DNA of 64,000 nucleotides from positions 2,390,001-2,454,000 of the forward strand of contig NZ_CP060436.1 of NCBI RefSeq assembly GCF_003590145.2, in the 5' to 3' direction. A program made the position numbers and the translations under genes. The notes under the pieces were generated by a model. It was not told the origin of the DNA, made no database searches, and saw only the letters and a list, made by a program, of their open reading frames with translations. Of this stretch, positions 53,647 to 61,161 are shown in pieces (position 1 is the first letter of the stretch; each line of letters begins with the position of its first letter). Source of the stretch: Pseudooceanicola algae (GTDB lineage Bacteria > Pseudomonadota > Alphaproteobacteria > Rhodobacterales > Rhodobacteraceae).

Positions 53647-56600
53647 TCACGCAACCAGCGCTTCGGCCTTCTTGAGGTCGACAGACACCAGCTGACTGAC
53701 GCCCTGTTCCTGCATCGTAACGCCGAACAGCCGATCCATGCGCGCCATCGTCACCGCGTGGTGCGTGATGATCAGAAAGCGGGTGTTGGTCCGGCGGCAC
53801 ATCTCGTCCAGAAGGTCGCAAAACCGCGTGACGTTGGCGTCATCAAGCGGCGCGTCGACCTCGTCCAGCACGCAGATCGGCGCAGGTGTGACAAGGAAGA
53901 CGCCAAAGATCAACGCCAGCGCCGTCAGCGTCTGTTCACCGCCCGACAGCAGCGACAGGGTCGACAGCTTCTTGCCCGGTGGCTGGCACATGATCTCGAG
54001 CCCGGCTTCCAGGGGGTCATCGCTTTCGACCAGTACAAGGCTGGCTTCGCCGCCGTTGAACAGATGGCGGAACAGGGTCGAGAAATTGGCATTTACCTCT
54101 TCGAAGGCGGCCAGCAGCCTTTCGCGGCCTTCCCGGTTCAACCCGGCAATCCCGTGGCGCAACTGGCGGATCGCCTCTTCGAGGTCGGCTTTTTCGGTGA
54201 CCAGCGTGCCGTGTTCCTCGCGCACTTCGGTGGCGTCCTCCTCGGCCCGCAGGTTGACCGCACCCAGCGCGTCGCGCTGGCGTTTCAGGCGGTTCACATC
54301 GACCTCGATCTCGTCCGACGCGGGCATGGACTCGGGGTCTGCGTCCAGGCTTTCCAGAAGCTGCTTCGGCGTCATTTCCTGCGCCTCGGCGATGCGTTCG
54401 GCGGCATGGGTCACGCCTTCGGCGGCGGCATCGGCGCGGGCCTCGGCGCGGGCGCGGGCCTCGCGCGCTTCCGAGGCAAGGCGCTCTGCCTCGCGTTCGG
54501 TGGCGACGGCTTCGCGCAGGGCGGCCTCGGCGCCGGTCAGCTTGTCGGTGGCCTCGGTCTTGCGGCGGTCGCAGGTCGTGATCTCGGCGCTCAGGGCGGC
54601 ATGTTTGGCGTCCAGTTCTTCCGGCGCGGCCATGGCGTCGTAAAGCTGATCCTCGGCCTCTTCCCGGCGTTCGTCCAGTTCCGCGATCCGGCGGTCCGCG
54701 CTGTCGAGGCGGTGACGCCAGCCGCTGACTTCCTTGGTGATTTCCTGACGACGCTTGGTGCGCGCCTCGCCTTCGCGGCGGATCTCGTCATGGGCAGCGC
54801 GGCGGGACATCATCGCCATCCGCGCGGCTTCCACAGCCATGCGGATCTGTTCAATCGCCGCGCGGGCGTCTTCAAGGTTCTCGAGCCCCGCCACAGCCTT
54901 TTCGGCATCCTTGACCTGAGACCGCGCGGCCATGGCTTCGTCTTCGTGACGCGCCACCGCCAGCCCGAGAGATTCCAGCTTGCTGGCCGCAAGATTGCGA
55001 TCGGCCTCGGCGCGGCTGAGGCGACGAGCCGCTTCGGCCAGGCCGCGGTCGGCTTCGGCGCGGGCCTGCCGGGCGGCCTTGTCCGCCGCCGACAGGTCGG
55101 CAAGGCGCGCCGACAGGCCTTCGTGGGTGGCACGGGCGTCTTCGGCGCGGGCCTCGGCCTCGGCCAGTTCACCGCGCAGTTCGGCAAGCCGGTTCATCTG
55201 TTGCAGCCGCAGCGCGGCGGCCGAGGGCGCGTCTTCGGCCCAGGCGCGGTAGCCGTCCCAGCGCCAAAGGTCGCCATCCCGCGTGACCAGCCGCTGACCC
55301 GGTTTCAGCGCCGCCTGAAGGGTCGCGCCCGTCGCTGCATCGACCAGCCCGATCTGGGCGATCCGGCGCCCCAGCACGCCCGGCACCGTGACATGATCCG
55401 ACAGCGGCGCGGCCCCGTCGGGCAAGGCCTGCGCACTGTCGTAACCCGGTAGATCGACCCAGCCCGAGGGCCCGTCGCCTGCCACCAGCGGCGCCTTCAG
55501 GTCATCGGCCAGCGCCGCACCCAGAGCCTTCTCGAAGCCGGGATCGACCCGCAGGCTGTCGAGGATCTGCTTGCCATCCCCCGCCTCGCGATCGACCAGC
55601 CGCGCCAATGAGCGGACCTGGGCATCAAGCGCATTCACTTCGCCTTCTGCCGAGGCACGGGCGGCACGGGCGTCGGCCTCTTCGGATTGCGCATCCGCGC
55701 GGGCATCTTCGGCTGCCGACAGGGCCTCTTCGGCGGCTTCAGCGGCTTCGCGTGCCATGTCTTCGGCCTCGACCGCCTCCTCGAAGGTTTCGCCGGCCAG
55801 TTCGGCACTGTCCCGGGCGGCAGAGACCGCAGCGCGGGCTTCGCCCTGTTGCGCTTCGCTGCGCGCCAGGGTCTTGCGGCTGTCCTCCAGCAGTCGATGC
55901 GCCGATTGGTGGCGGGCCGACAGGCGGGCGACGTCTTCGGTCAGCTGCGACAGGTCCGCTTCGCGCTCTGTCAGGACCGAGGCGGCCTCTTGCGACAATT
56001 CCGCCGCTTCGGCCAGCCGGTCGGGATGGCCGTCATGGGCCTTGGCGATTTCGCGCGCTTCCCAGTCGAGCCGTTCGATGGTCTCGCCCGCATCCTTGTT
56101 GAGCCCGGCTTCGCGTTCCCGGTCGCGCACAAGCTGCTCGATCCGGGATTTCAGCGTCACGATGGTCTGGGCCGCGCGGTCCTGCTGTTCCTTCAGCGAA
56201 TCCCGCTCGACGATCAGGCGTTGCAGGATGGCGGCAGCGATGGCCTGATCCTCGCGCAGCGGCGGCAGGCCTTCTTCGCCGGTGGCGCGGGCAGCCTCGG
56301 CCTCGCGCGCGGCACGTTCGGCGGCCGAGGCGGCGGTGGAACGGGTACGCAATTCGGTCAGCGCGGCATTGCGCGCCTCGTCCGCTTCGCGCCAGCGCCG
56401 ATAAAGCAACATGCCCTCGGCGCGCCGCAGATCGGTACCGATGGCCCGATAGCGCGCCGCCTGCCGCGCCTGACGGTCCAGCGTCGCCAATTGCTGAGCC
56501 AGCTGTTCGATCACGTCGTCGACCCGCAGCAGGTTCTGTTCGGCCCCCTTCAGCTTCAGCTCGGCCTCGTGGCGACGCTGATAAAGGCCCGAGATCCCCG

Positions 56601-57102
56601 CCGCCTCTTCCAGAATGCGCCGCCTGTTCTTGGGTTTGGCGTTGATCAGCTCGCTGATCTGCCCCTGACGCACCAGCGCCGGACTATGCGCGCCCGTCGA
56701 GGCATCCGCGAAAAGCATCTGCACATCGCGCGCCCGCACGTCGCGCGCATTGGCCTTGTAGGCGCTGCCCACGTCGCGGGTGATCCGGCGCACGATCTCG
56801 ATCTGGTCTTCGTCGTTGAACCCCGGTGGCGCCAGCCGGTTGCGGTTGTCGATATGCAGGCTGACCTCGGCAAAGTTCCGCGCCGGGCGGGTGGCGGCCC
56901 CGGCAAAGATCACGTCCTCCATCCCGCCGCCCCGCATGGCAGTCGGGCGGTTTTCCCCCATGACCCAGCGCAGGGCCTCCAGCAGGTTGGACTTGCCGCA
57001 GCCGTTCGGCCCGACAACGCCGGTCAGCCCGTCGTGGATGATCAGGTCGGTCGGGTCGACAAAGCTTTTGAAGCCGGTGAGCCTGATGCGGGAAAAGTGC
57101 AA
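53647..57102 (-). CDS. smc: chromosome segregation protein SMC
   Basis: The 1151-residue protein has the full SMC architecture. N-terminal Walker A GPNGCGKSN (31-39) follows MHFSRIRLTGFKSFVDPTDL; long heptad-rich coiled coils (about 165-500 and 670-1000) flank a hinge (about 505-650). The C-terminal head has signature LSLLSGGEQTLTALALIF and Walker B PICVLDEVDAPLDDANV. It loads onto the chromosome with ScpA/ScpB to compact and resolve the nucleoid; those genes are not in this window. The Glu/Ala/Arg richness of the coils makes both strands look open, so overlapping plus-strand frames here are shadows. A hairpin repeat follows its stop. Confidence 0.96.
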   Translation of the reverse strand: MHFSRIRLTGFKSFVDPTDLIIHDGLTGVVGPNGCGKSNLLEALRWVMGENRPTAMRGGGMEDVIFAGAATRPARNFAEVSLHIDNRNRLAPPGFNDEDQIEIVRRITRDVGSAYKANARDVRARDVQMLFADASTGAHSPALVRQGQISELINAKPKNRRRILEEAAGISGLYQRRHEAELKLKGAEQNLLRVDDVIEQLAQQLATLDRQARQAARYRAIGTDLRRAEGMLLYRRWREADEARNAALTELRTRSTAASAAERAAREAEAARATGEEGLPPLREDQAIAAAILQRLIVERDSLKEQQDRAAQTIVTLKSRIEQLVRDREREAGLNKDAGETIERLDWEAREIAKAHDGHPDRLAEAAELSQEAASVLTEREADLSQLTEDVARLSARHQSAHRLLEDSRKTLARSEAQQGEARAAVSAARDSAELAGETFEEAVEAEDMAREAAEAAEEALSAAEDARADAQSEEADARAARASAEGEVNALDAQVRSLARLVDREAGDGKQILDSLRVDPGFEKALGAALADDLKAPLVAGDGPSGWVDLPGYDSAQALPDGAAPLSDHVTVPGVLGRRIAQIGLVDAATGATLQAALKPGQRLVTRDGDLWRWDGYRAWAEDAPSAAALRLQQMNRLAELRGELAEAEARAEDARATHEGLSARLADLSAADKAARQARAEADRGLAEAARRLSRAEADRNLAASKLESLGLAVARHEDEAMAARSQVKDAEKAVAGLENLEDARAAIEQIRMAVEAARMAMMSRRAAHDEIRREGEARTKRRQEITKEVSGWRHRLDSADRRIAELDERREEAEDQLYDAMAAPEELDAKHAALSAEITTCDRRKTEATDKLTGAEAALREAVATEREAERLASEAREARARAEARADAAAEGVTHAAERIAEAQEMTPKQLLESLDADPESMPASDEIEVDVNRLKRQRDALGAVNLRAEEDATEVREEHGTLVTEKADLEEAIRQLRHGIAGLNREGRERLLAAFEEVNANFSTLFRHLFNGGEASLVLVESDDPLEAGLEIMCQPPGKKLSTLSLLSGGEQTLTALALIFGVFLVTPAPICVLDEVDAPLDDANVTRFCDLLDEMCRRTNTRFLIITHHAVTMARMDRLFGVTMQEQGVSQLVSVDLKKAEALVA

Positions 57103-57326
57103 AGCCTGAGCCTTTCACGGGTTGTGATGATTCCGAGTATGGTCCCGACTCTGCGGACCCAACTGCGGCCTGTCAACGAAGACACCGCAGCATACGGTAG
57201 CGTTTCAGCACTTTTCCACAAGATATTGCTCACCCGCCCCGCAATCTCCGCTGCCGCAGGCGCGCTTTCGCCCGCGCCGGCCCCGCGATTCGCCTTGACG
57301 GCGGGTCGGGCAATGGGCACCACTAA

Positions 57327-57520
57327 GCCGGTACGGTTCCCCCGACCGGGCGCAAAGCGCCCTGGGGGTGAAACGGGAATGCGGAACGGGCGACCCATGC
57401 AGGGGCCCGATAGCCGCAGCCGCCCCCGCGACTGTGACGCGGCAAGCGGGACTGAAACGCCACTGGGTTCGCCCGGGAAGGCCAGTTCCGCGCCAGAGCC
57501 GTCAGCCAGGAGACCGGCCG
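57327..57520 (+). promoter_or_regulatory. cobalamin (AdoCbl) riboswitch
   Basis: The element preceding cbtB has the conserved B12-box GCCAGGAGACCGGCC near its 3' end, the GACTGTGACGCGGCAAGCGGG core, GCCACTGG and CCCGGGAAGG blocks, and GGTGAAACGGGAATGCGG at the 5' side. Outer helix P1 pairs GCCGGT (57327-57332) with ACCGGC (57513-57518). An ACCGTC/GACGGT hairpin (57542-57547 and 57554-57559) directly before the Shine-Dalgarno AAGGAGAG may be the expression platform. B12 would lower cbtBA translation. Confidence 0.92.
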
Positions 57521-57575
57521 TACATGTGGAAACCAACGCAAACCGTCGGGTGTGACGGTGAAGGAGAGTACAAAC

Positions 57576-57758
57576 ATGACGACCCAGGTCCAGCAGACGA
57601 CAACCGTCGGCGCCAAGAATACTTCCAGCCTCCTGGCGCCGGTAGCAGCCATCCTCATTGGCGCTTCCGTGGTCATGATCGCCGGCTTCTCGCATGCGGA
57701 AACGCTGCATGACGCGGCCCATGACGTGCGTCACGCAACCGGCTTTCCCTGCCACTAA
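57576..57758 (+). CDS. cbtB: CbtB-type cobalt transporter subunit
   Basis: A 60-residue protein with one transmembrane helix (residues about 18-37, LAPVAAILIGASVVMIAGFS) and a C-terminal HDAAHDVRHATGFPCH metal-binding patch, the classic CbtB pattern. ATG 57576 with AAGGAGAG upstream; an earlier ATG in frame at 57552 lacks the signal. It pairs with CbtA, whose gene begins 3 bp downstream, under riboswitch control. Confidence 0.9.
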   Translation: MTTQVQQTTTVGAKNTSSLLAPVAAILIGASVVMIAGFSHAETLHDAAHDVRHATGFPCH

Positions 57759-57761
57759 GCC

Positions 57762-58463
57762 ATGTTCAGCAAAATTTTTACCAGCGCGTTGTTCGCTGGC
57801 TTCCTCGCCGGGCTGATCGCCGCGGCGTTGCAACTCGTGTTCGTCGAGCCCGTCCTGCTTCATGCCGAGCTTTACGAGGGCGGCACCCTTGTCCATTTCG
57901 GGGCCGAAGCGGTCAGCGCCCATCAGGATCTTGGGCCCTTCGACATGGTCCGCAACGGGCTGAGCGTGCTGTTCATGGCGCTGGTCTATGTCGCCTATGC
58001 GCTCGCGCTGGTGGCCTTCATGTCCATCGCGCAGGACCGTCACGGCGCGACCATCGACGGCCGGCACGGGATCCTCTGGGGCATCGCGGGCTTTGTCACC
58101 GTTCATATGGCCCCCGCCTTCGGCCTGCCGCCGGAACTGCCCGGCGTCGCCGCCGCCGACCTGCTGCAACGCCAGATCTGGTGGGGCTGCACGGTGGTGG
58201 CTACGGGGGCAGCGCTCTGGCTGGTCGCCTTTGGCAAGGGTCCCGTGGCCTGGGGCATCGCGGTCCTGCTGCTGCTGGCCCCGCAGGTGATCGGCGCGCC
58301 GGAACCCGATGTCTTCATCGGCCCGGTCCCGCCGGAGCTTGGCAGCCATTTCGCCAGCCGCGCGCTTGGCGTCGGCCTTGCCGCCTGGGTGCTGACGGGT
58401 CTTTTCGCCGGCCACTTCTGGCAGCGCGAGACGGCAAGCGGCGCAGCCCGTGCGGCCGCCTGA
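57762..58463 (+). CDS. cbtA: CbtA-type cobalt transporter
   Basis: A 233-residue CbtA with about six membrane helices: FAGFLAGLIAAALQLVFVEPVLLHAE at the start, VYVAYALALVAFMSIAQDRHG, and HGILWGIAGFVTVHMAPAFGLPPELPG, the conserved CbtA core. It forms an inner-membrane cobalt uptake system with CbtB. A small hairpin (58468-58486) follows the stop. The riboswitch upstream means uptake is repressed when B12 is ample. Confidence 0.93.
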   Translation: MFSKIFTSALFAGFLAGLIAAALQLVFVEPVLLHAELYEGGTLVHFGAEAVSAHQDLGPFDMVRNGLSVLFMALVYVAYALALVAFMSIAQDRHGATIDGRHGILWGIAGFVTVHMAPAFGLPPELPGVAAADLLQRQIWWGCTVVATGAALWLVAFGKGPVAWGIAVLLLLAPQVIGAPEPDVFIGPVPPELGSHFASRALGVGLAAWVLTGLFAGHFWQRETASGAARAAA

Positions 58464-58578
58464 CTGCGCGCCAGTCGCTCTGGCGCCTTCGCAGAACACC
58501 CATCGTCCTGCCCGCCTCTGAAAGGACGGTGCGTGCCACTGCGCGCCGTCCAACCGACCTTCAAGGATCCGATACGAT

Positions 58579-59112
58579 ATGAAAAACCAGTTTCTCATGC
58601 TGATCATCGGGCTGTTCTTCGGCGCCGGCTTCGGCTTTCTGATCTCGGCCGGCCCCCTGCCGTCGGGACATGACCACGCCAGTCACGAGGGCCACCACGT
58701 CACCGCCCCCCCCGCCGCCCCCGAAGACATCACGCCCGCCGCCGCTCCGGCCGGCATGTCCCCGATGATGCCCCATGACCATTCCGATACGGCCGAGAAC
58801 GGCGCCCCCGTCAGCGTCGATTTCGAGGCCTTTGCCGAAGGCGAAGGCAGCGTGAACCTGCATATCCTGACCACGGATTTCCGCTTTGCGCCCAACGCGG
58901 TGAACACCATGCCGAAGACGGGCGAAGGTCATGCCCATGTCTACGTGGATGGGGAAAAGATGGCCCGCGCCTATGGGCCCTGGATCAACCTGACCGGCCT
59001 TGATCCCGGCAAGCAGGTCACGATCCGCGTGACCCTGAACGCAAACAACCACCAGCCGCTGACCCAAGATGGCACACCGGTGGAAGCCTGGCACAGCCTG
59101 GTGGTCAAGTAA
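58579..59112 (+). CDS. His-rich membrane-anchored periplasmic protein
   Basis: A 177-residue protein: one N-terminal hydrophobic segment (FLMLIIGLFFGAGFGFLISA, about 4-24, possibly an uncleaved anchor) followed by a His/Pro/Ala-rich linker (HDHASHEGHH and MPHDHSDT). A compact beta-type domain follows (about 75-177) with VNLHILTTDFRFAPNAVN, GHAHVYVDGEKMARAYGPW and a C-terminal NANNHQPLTQDGTPVEAWHSL. Histidines spaced through the domain suggest metal binding. It lies just downstream of cbtA and may help deliver or buffer cobalt or another divalent metal (inference). The family is not one I can name with certainty. Confidence 0.75.
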   Translation: MKNQFLMLIIGLFFGAGFGFLISAGPLPSGHDHASHEGHHVTAPPAAPEDITPAAAPAGMSPMMPHDHSDTAENGAPVSVDFEAFAEGEGSVNLHILTTDFRFAPNAVNTMPKTGEGHAHVYVDGEKMARAYGPWINLTGLDPGKQVTIRVTLNANNHQPLTQDGTPVEAWHSLVVK

Positions 59113-59145
59113 CCGATGCCCCGCCTGCTGCCCCCAAGCCCCGGA

Positions 59146-59469
59146 TCACGCCGGGATCCGGCCGATCAGGCAATGGCGCAACGCGCCCATCGGACGGGCG
59201 TCCTCGATCCGGCCCTTCGGCGCGGCGCGGTAAAGCCGCAGAAATGTGACAAGATCCGGCGCCATTGCCGCGCTGACCCCGCCGAACAGGTAGGCCTCGC
59301 GCCCCGGTTCGCGGATCGCCAGCGCACCGCCTTGGGCGCAGGCGTTCATGCAGGGCACCAGCCGCAGGGGTTCGTCCCCGACCAGCGCCCCAAGCGCCTC
59401 GTACAATGCCACACCGCCCTCGCAATTCGCACATACGGAAATCACGGCATCCCCCTTTTCAGGCCTCAT
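59146..59469 (-). CDS. small DUF1636-like ferredoxin-type protein
   Basis: A 107-residue protein: ISVCANCEGGVALYEALG (CxxC pair) then RLVPCMNACAQGGALAIREPG (CxxxC) and a hydrophobic helical C-terminus. The arrangement is a shorter relative of the DUF1636 protein at 49989. Start at ATG 59469 (MRPEKGDAV...), or a GTG eight codons further in at 59445 with an A/G-rich ribosome site (AAAAGGGGG) 6 bases upstream; the shorter form may be the real one. It is antisense to its neighbours in the cobalt cluster and divergent from cobW across a 15-bp inverted repeat. Probably a thioredoxin-fold 2Fe-2S carrier. Confidence 0.7.
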   Translation of the reverse strand: MRPEKGDAVISVCANCEGGVALYEALGALVGDEPLRLVPCMNACAQGGALAIREPGREAYLFGGVSAAMAPDLVTFLRLYRAAPKGRIEDARPMGALRHCLIGRIPA

Positions 59470-59474
59470 GTCCG

Positions 59475-59509
59475 GCCCCGTCCCGCAGGCCTGCCCTGCG
59501 GGACGGGGC
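59475..59509. promoter_or_regulatory. 15-bp perfect inverted repeat in the cobW divergent region
   Basis: GCCCCGTCCCGCAGG (59475-59489) and CCTGCGGGACGGGGC (59495-59509) are exact reverse complements with a 5-base loop. There is no T-run on either side. It is either a strong hairpin in the leaders of the divergent mRNAs or a dyad for a regulator. Confidence 0.65.
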
Positions 59510-59548
59510 ATTGATACGCCAAACCCGTCCATTCAGAAAGACAGCACC

Positions 59549-60610
59549 ATGCCCGCCAAGATCCAAGCCACCGTCATCACCGGTTTCCTCGGCGCCGGAA
59601 AGACCACCCTGATCCGCCATCTGCTGGCCAATGCCGGTGGCCGGCGGATCGCGCTGATCATCAACGAATTCGGCGATCTCGGCGTTGATGGCGACATCCT
59701 CAAGGGCTGCGGCGATGCCACCTGCCGCGAGGAAGACATCGTCGAGCTGTCCAACGGCTGCATCTGCTGCACCGTTGCCGAAGACTTCATCCCCACGATG
59801 GAGGCCCTGCTGGCCCGCCCCGACCGTCCCGATCATATCGTGATCGAAACCTCGGGCCTCGCCTTGCCGCAACCGCTGATCCGCGCGTTCAACTGGCCCG
59901 CGATCTCGACAAAGGTGACGGTGGACGGCGTGGTGACCGTGGTCGATGGCAAGGCCGTGACCGAGGGCCGTTTTGCCCATGACGAAACCGCCGTGGCCGC
60001 CGCCCGGGCCGCCGATGACAGCATCGACCATGAAACCCCGCTGGCCGAATTGTTCGAGGACCAGCTGGCCTGCGCCGACATGATCGTGGTGAACAAATCC
60101 GACCTGCTGACCTCGACAGAGCTGAGCAGCACCATGGAGGCCCTGAAATCCGGCGCCCGCGCCTCGGTTCAGCTGGTGTCTTCGGCCATGGGCGCCCTGC
60201 CTGCCGATGTGCTGCTTGGCATGCAGACCGGGGCCGAGGCCGACATGGAGGCGCGGCACGAGGTCCATCATCATCACCACCACGACGACGACGCAGAGGA
60301 CGATGATCACCACCACCATCATGACCACGATGATTTCGAAAGCTTCGTCGTCACCCGCCCCGAAATCACCGACCCCAAGGCGTTCTGCCTGCAGGTCGCC
60401 GAGGTCATCCGTGCCCACGACATCCTGCGACTGAAGGGCTTTGCCGCCGTCACCGGCAAGCCCATGCGCCTGACCATCCAGGCGGTCGGCCCACGCATCG
60501 ACAGCTATTTCGACCAGCCCTTCGGCAGCACCCCGCGCGAAACCCGCCTGGTGGTGATCGGGCAGGCCGGCCTTGACCGCGCCGCCATCGAAAAGGCGCT
60601 GAGCGCATGA
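59549..60610 (+). CDS. cobW: CobW GTP-dependent metallochaperone
   Basis: A 353-residue COG0523/CobW protein: P-loop GFLGAGKTT (12-20), then LIINEFGDLGVDG, the metal-binding CICC (Cys71, 73 and 74) in NGCICCTV, and NKSD (182-185) as a GTPase motif. A His/Asp-rich insert at about 237-262 precedes the CobW C-terminal domain (about 265-353). CobW is thought to supply cobalt to the CobNST chelatase. Start ATG 59549 sits 40 bp after the palindrome. Its stop overlaps the GNAT gene and cobN follows. Confidence 0.93.
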   Translation: MPAKIQATVITGFLGAGKTTLIRHLLANAGGRRIALIINEFGDLGVDGDILKGCGDATCREEDIVELSNGCICCTVAEDFIPTMEALLARPDRPDHIVIETSGLALPQPLIRAFNWPAISTKVTVDGVVTVVDGKAVTEGRFAHDETAVAAARAADDSIDHETPLAELFEDQLACADMIVVNKSDLLTSTELSSTMEALKSGARASVQLVSSAMGALPADVLLGMQTGAEADMEARHEVHHHHHHDDDAEDDDHHHHHDHDDFESFVVTRPEITDPKAFCLQVAEVIRAHDILRLKGFAAVTGKPMRLTIQAVGPRIDSYFDQPFGSTPRETRLVVIGQAGLDRAAIEKALSA

Positions 60611-61080
60611 TCACCGTCACCCCTGCCGCCGCGACGGACCCGGAGGCGGTCCGGCTTCTCGATGCCTCGCAGGCCCTGATGAAACAGCTTTACAAGCCCG
60701 AGGAAAACAATTTCCTCAGCCACGCCGCGCTCAGCCGCCCGGATATCCGCTTTTTCCTGGCCCGCAGCGGTGACGAGGTTCTCGGCTGCGGCGCCCTGCA
60801 GATCAAATCCGGCTATGGCGAGATCAAGAGCTTCTACACCGACGAAGCCGCCCGTGGCCGTGGCGTCGGCTCGGCCCTGCTGACCCGGATCGAAGACGAA
60901 GCCCGCGCCAATGCCCTGCCCATCCTGCGCCTTGAAACCGGTGACGCCCTTGCGGCGGCCTGCCGTCTTTACGAGGCAAGGGGATATGCCCGCTGCGGCG
61001 CCTTCGGCGATTACGCGGACAATGGCGTGTCGGTCTTCATGGAAAAGACGCTGCCCCCGGCACAAGCGGACGCCGGATAG
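60607..61080 (+). CDS. GNAT family N-acetyltransferase between cobW and cobN
   Basis: A 157-residue GNAT: MITVTPAAATDPEAVRLL, FFLARSGDEVLGCGALQIKSGYGEIKSFYTDEAARGRGVGSALL (acetyl-CoA Q/RxxGxG/A as RGRGVGSA at about 92-99), and RLETGDALAAACRLYEARGYARCGAF at the end. ATG overlaps the cobW stop by 4 bp. This type of GNAT is widespread; a specific role in cobalamin synthesis is not established. A hairpin repeat separates it from cobN. Confidence 0.86.
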   Translation: MITVTPAAATDPEAVRLLDASQALMKQLYKPEENNFLSHAALSRPDIRFFLARSGDEVLGCGALQIKSGYGEIKSFYTDEAARGRGVGSALLTRIEDEARANALPILRLETGDALAAACRLYEARGYARCGAFGDYADNGVSVFMEKTLPPAQADAG

Positions 61081-61083
61081 CGC

Positions 61084-61141
61084 TTTAATCCTGTCAGAAA
61101 TACTCCCGCCGGAGGCTCCTGCCCCCTCCTTCCTCCGGCGG
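61084..61141 (+). repeat. dispersed intergenic hairpin repeat (copy 3), before cobN
   Basis: Plus-strand order: TTTAATCCTGTCAGAAATACTCC, then CCGCCGGAGG (61106-61115) and CCTCCGGCGG (61132-61141) as a 10-bp perfect hairpin. It is the reverse orientation of the copies at 40746 and 53574, trailing the GNAT gene. Confidence 0.65.
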
Positions 61142-61161
61142 CCCGATCAAAGGCGCTGTCG

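Noticed and set aside
53758-57555. Long plus-strand frames opposite smc (about 564 and 622 residues)
   Set aside because: They arise from the Ala/Glu/Arg-rich coiled-coil coding of smc on the minus strand and show low-complexity Gly/Phe/Arg sequence; no start signal or domain.
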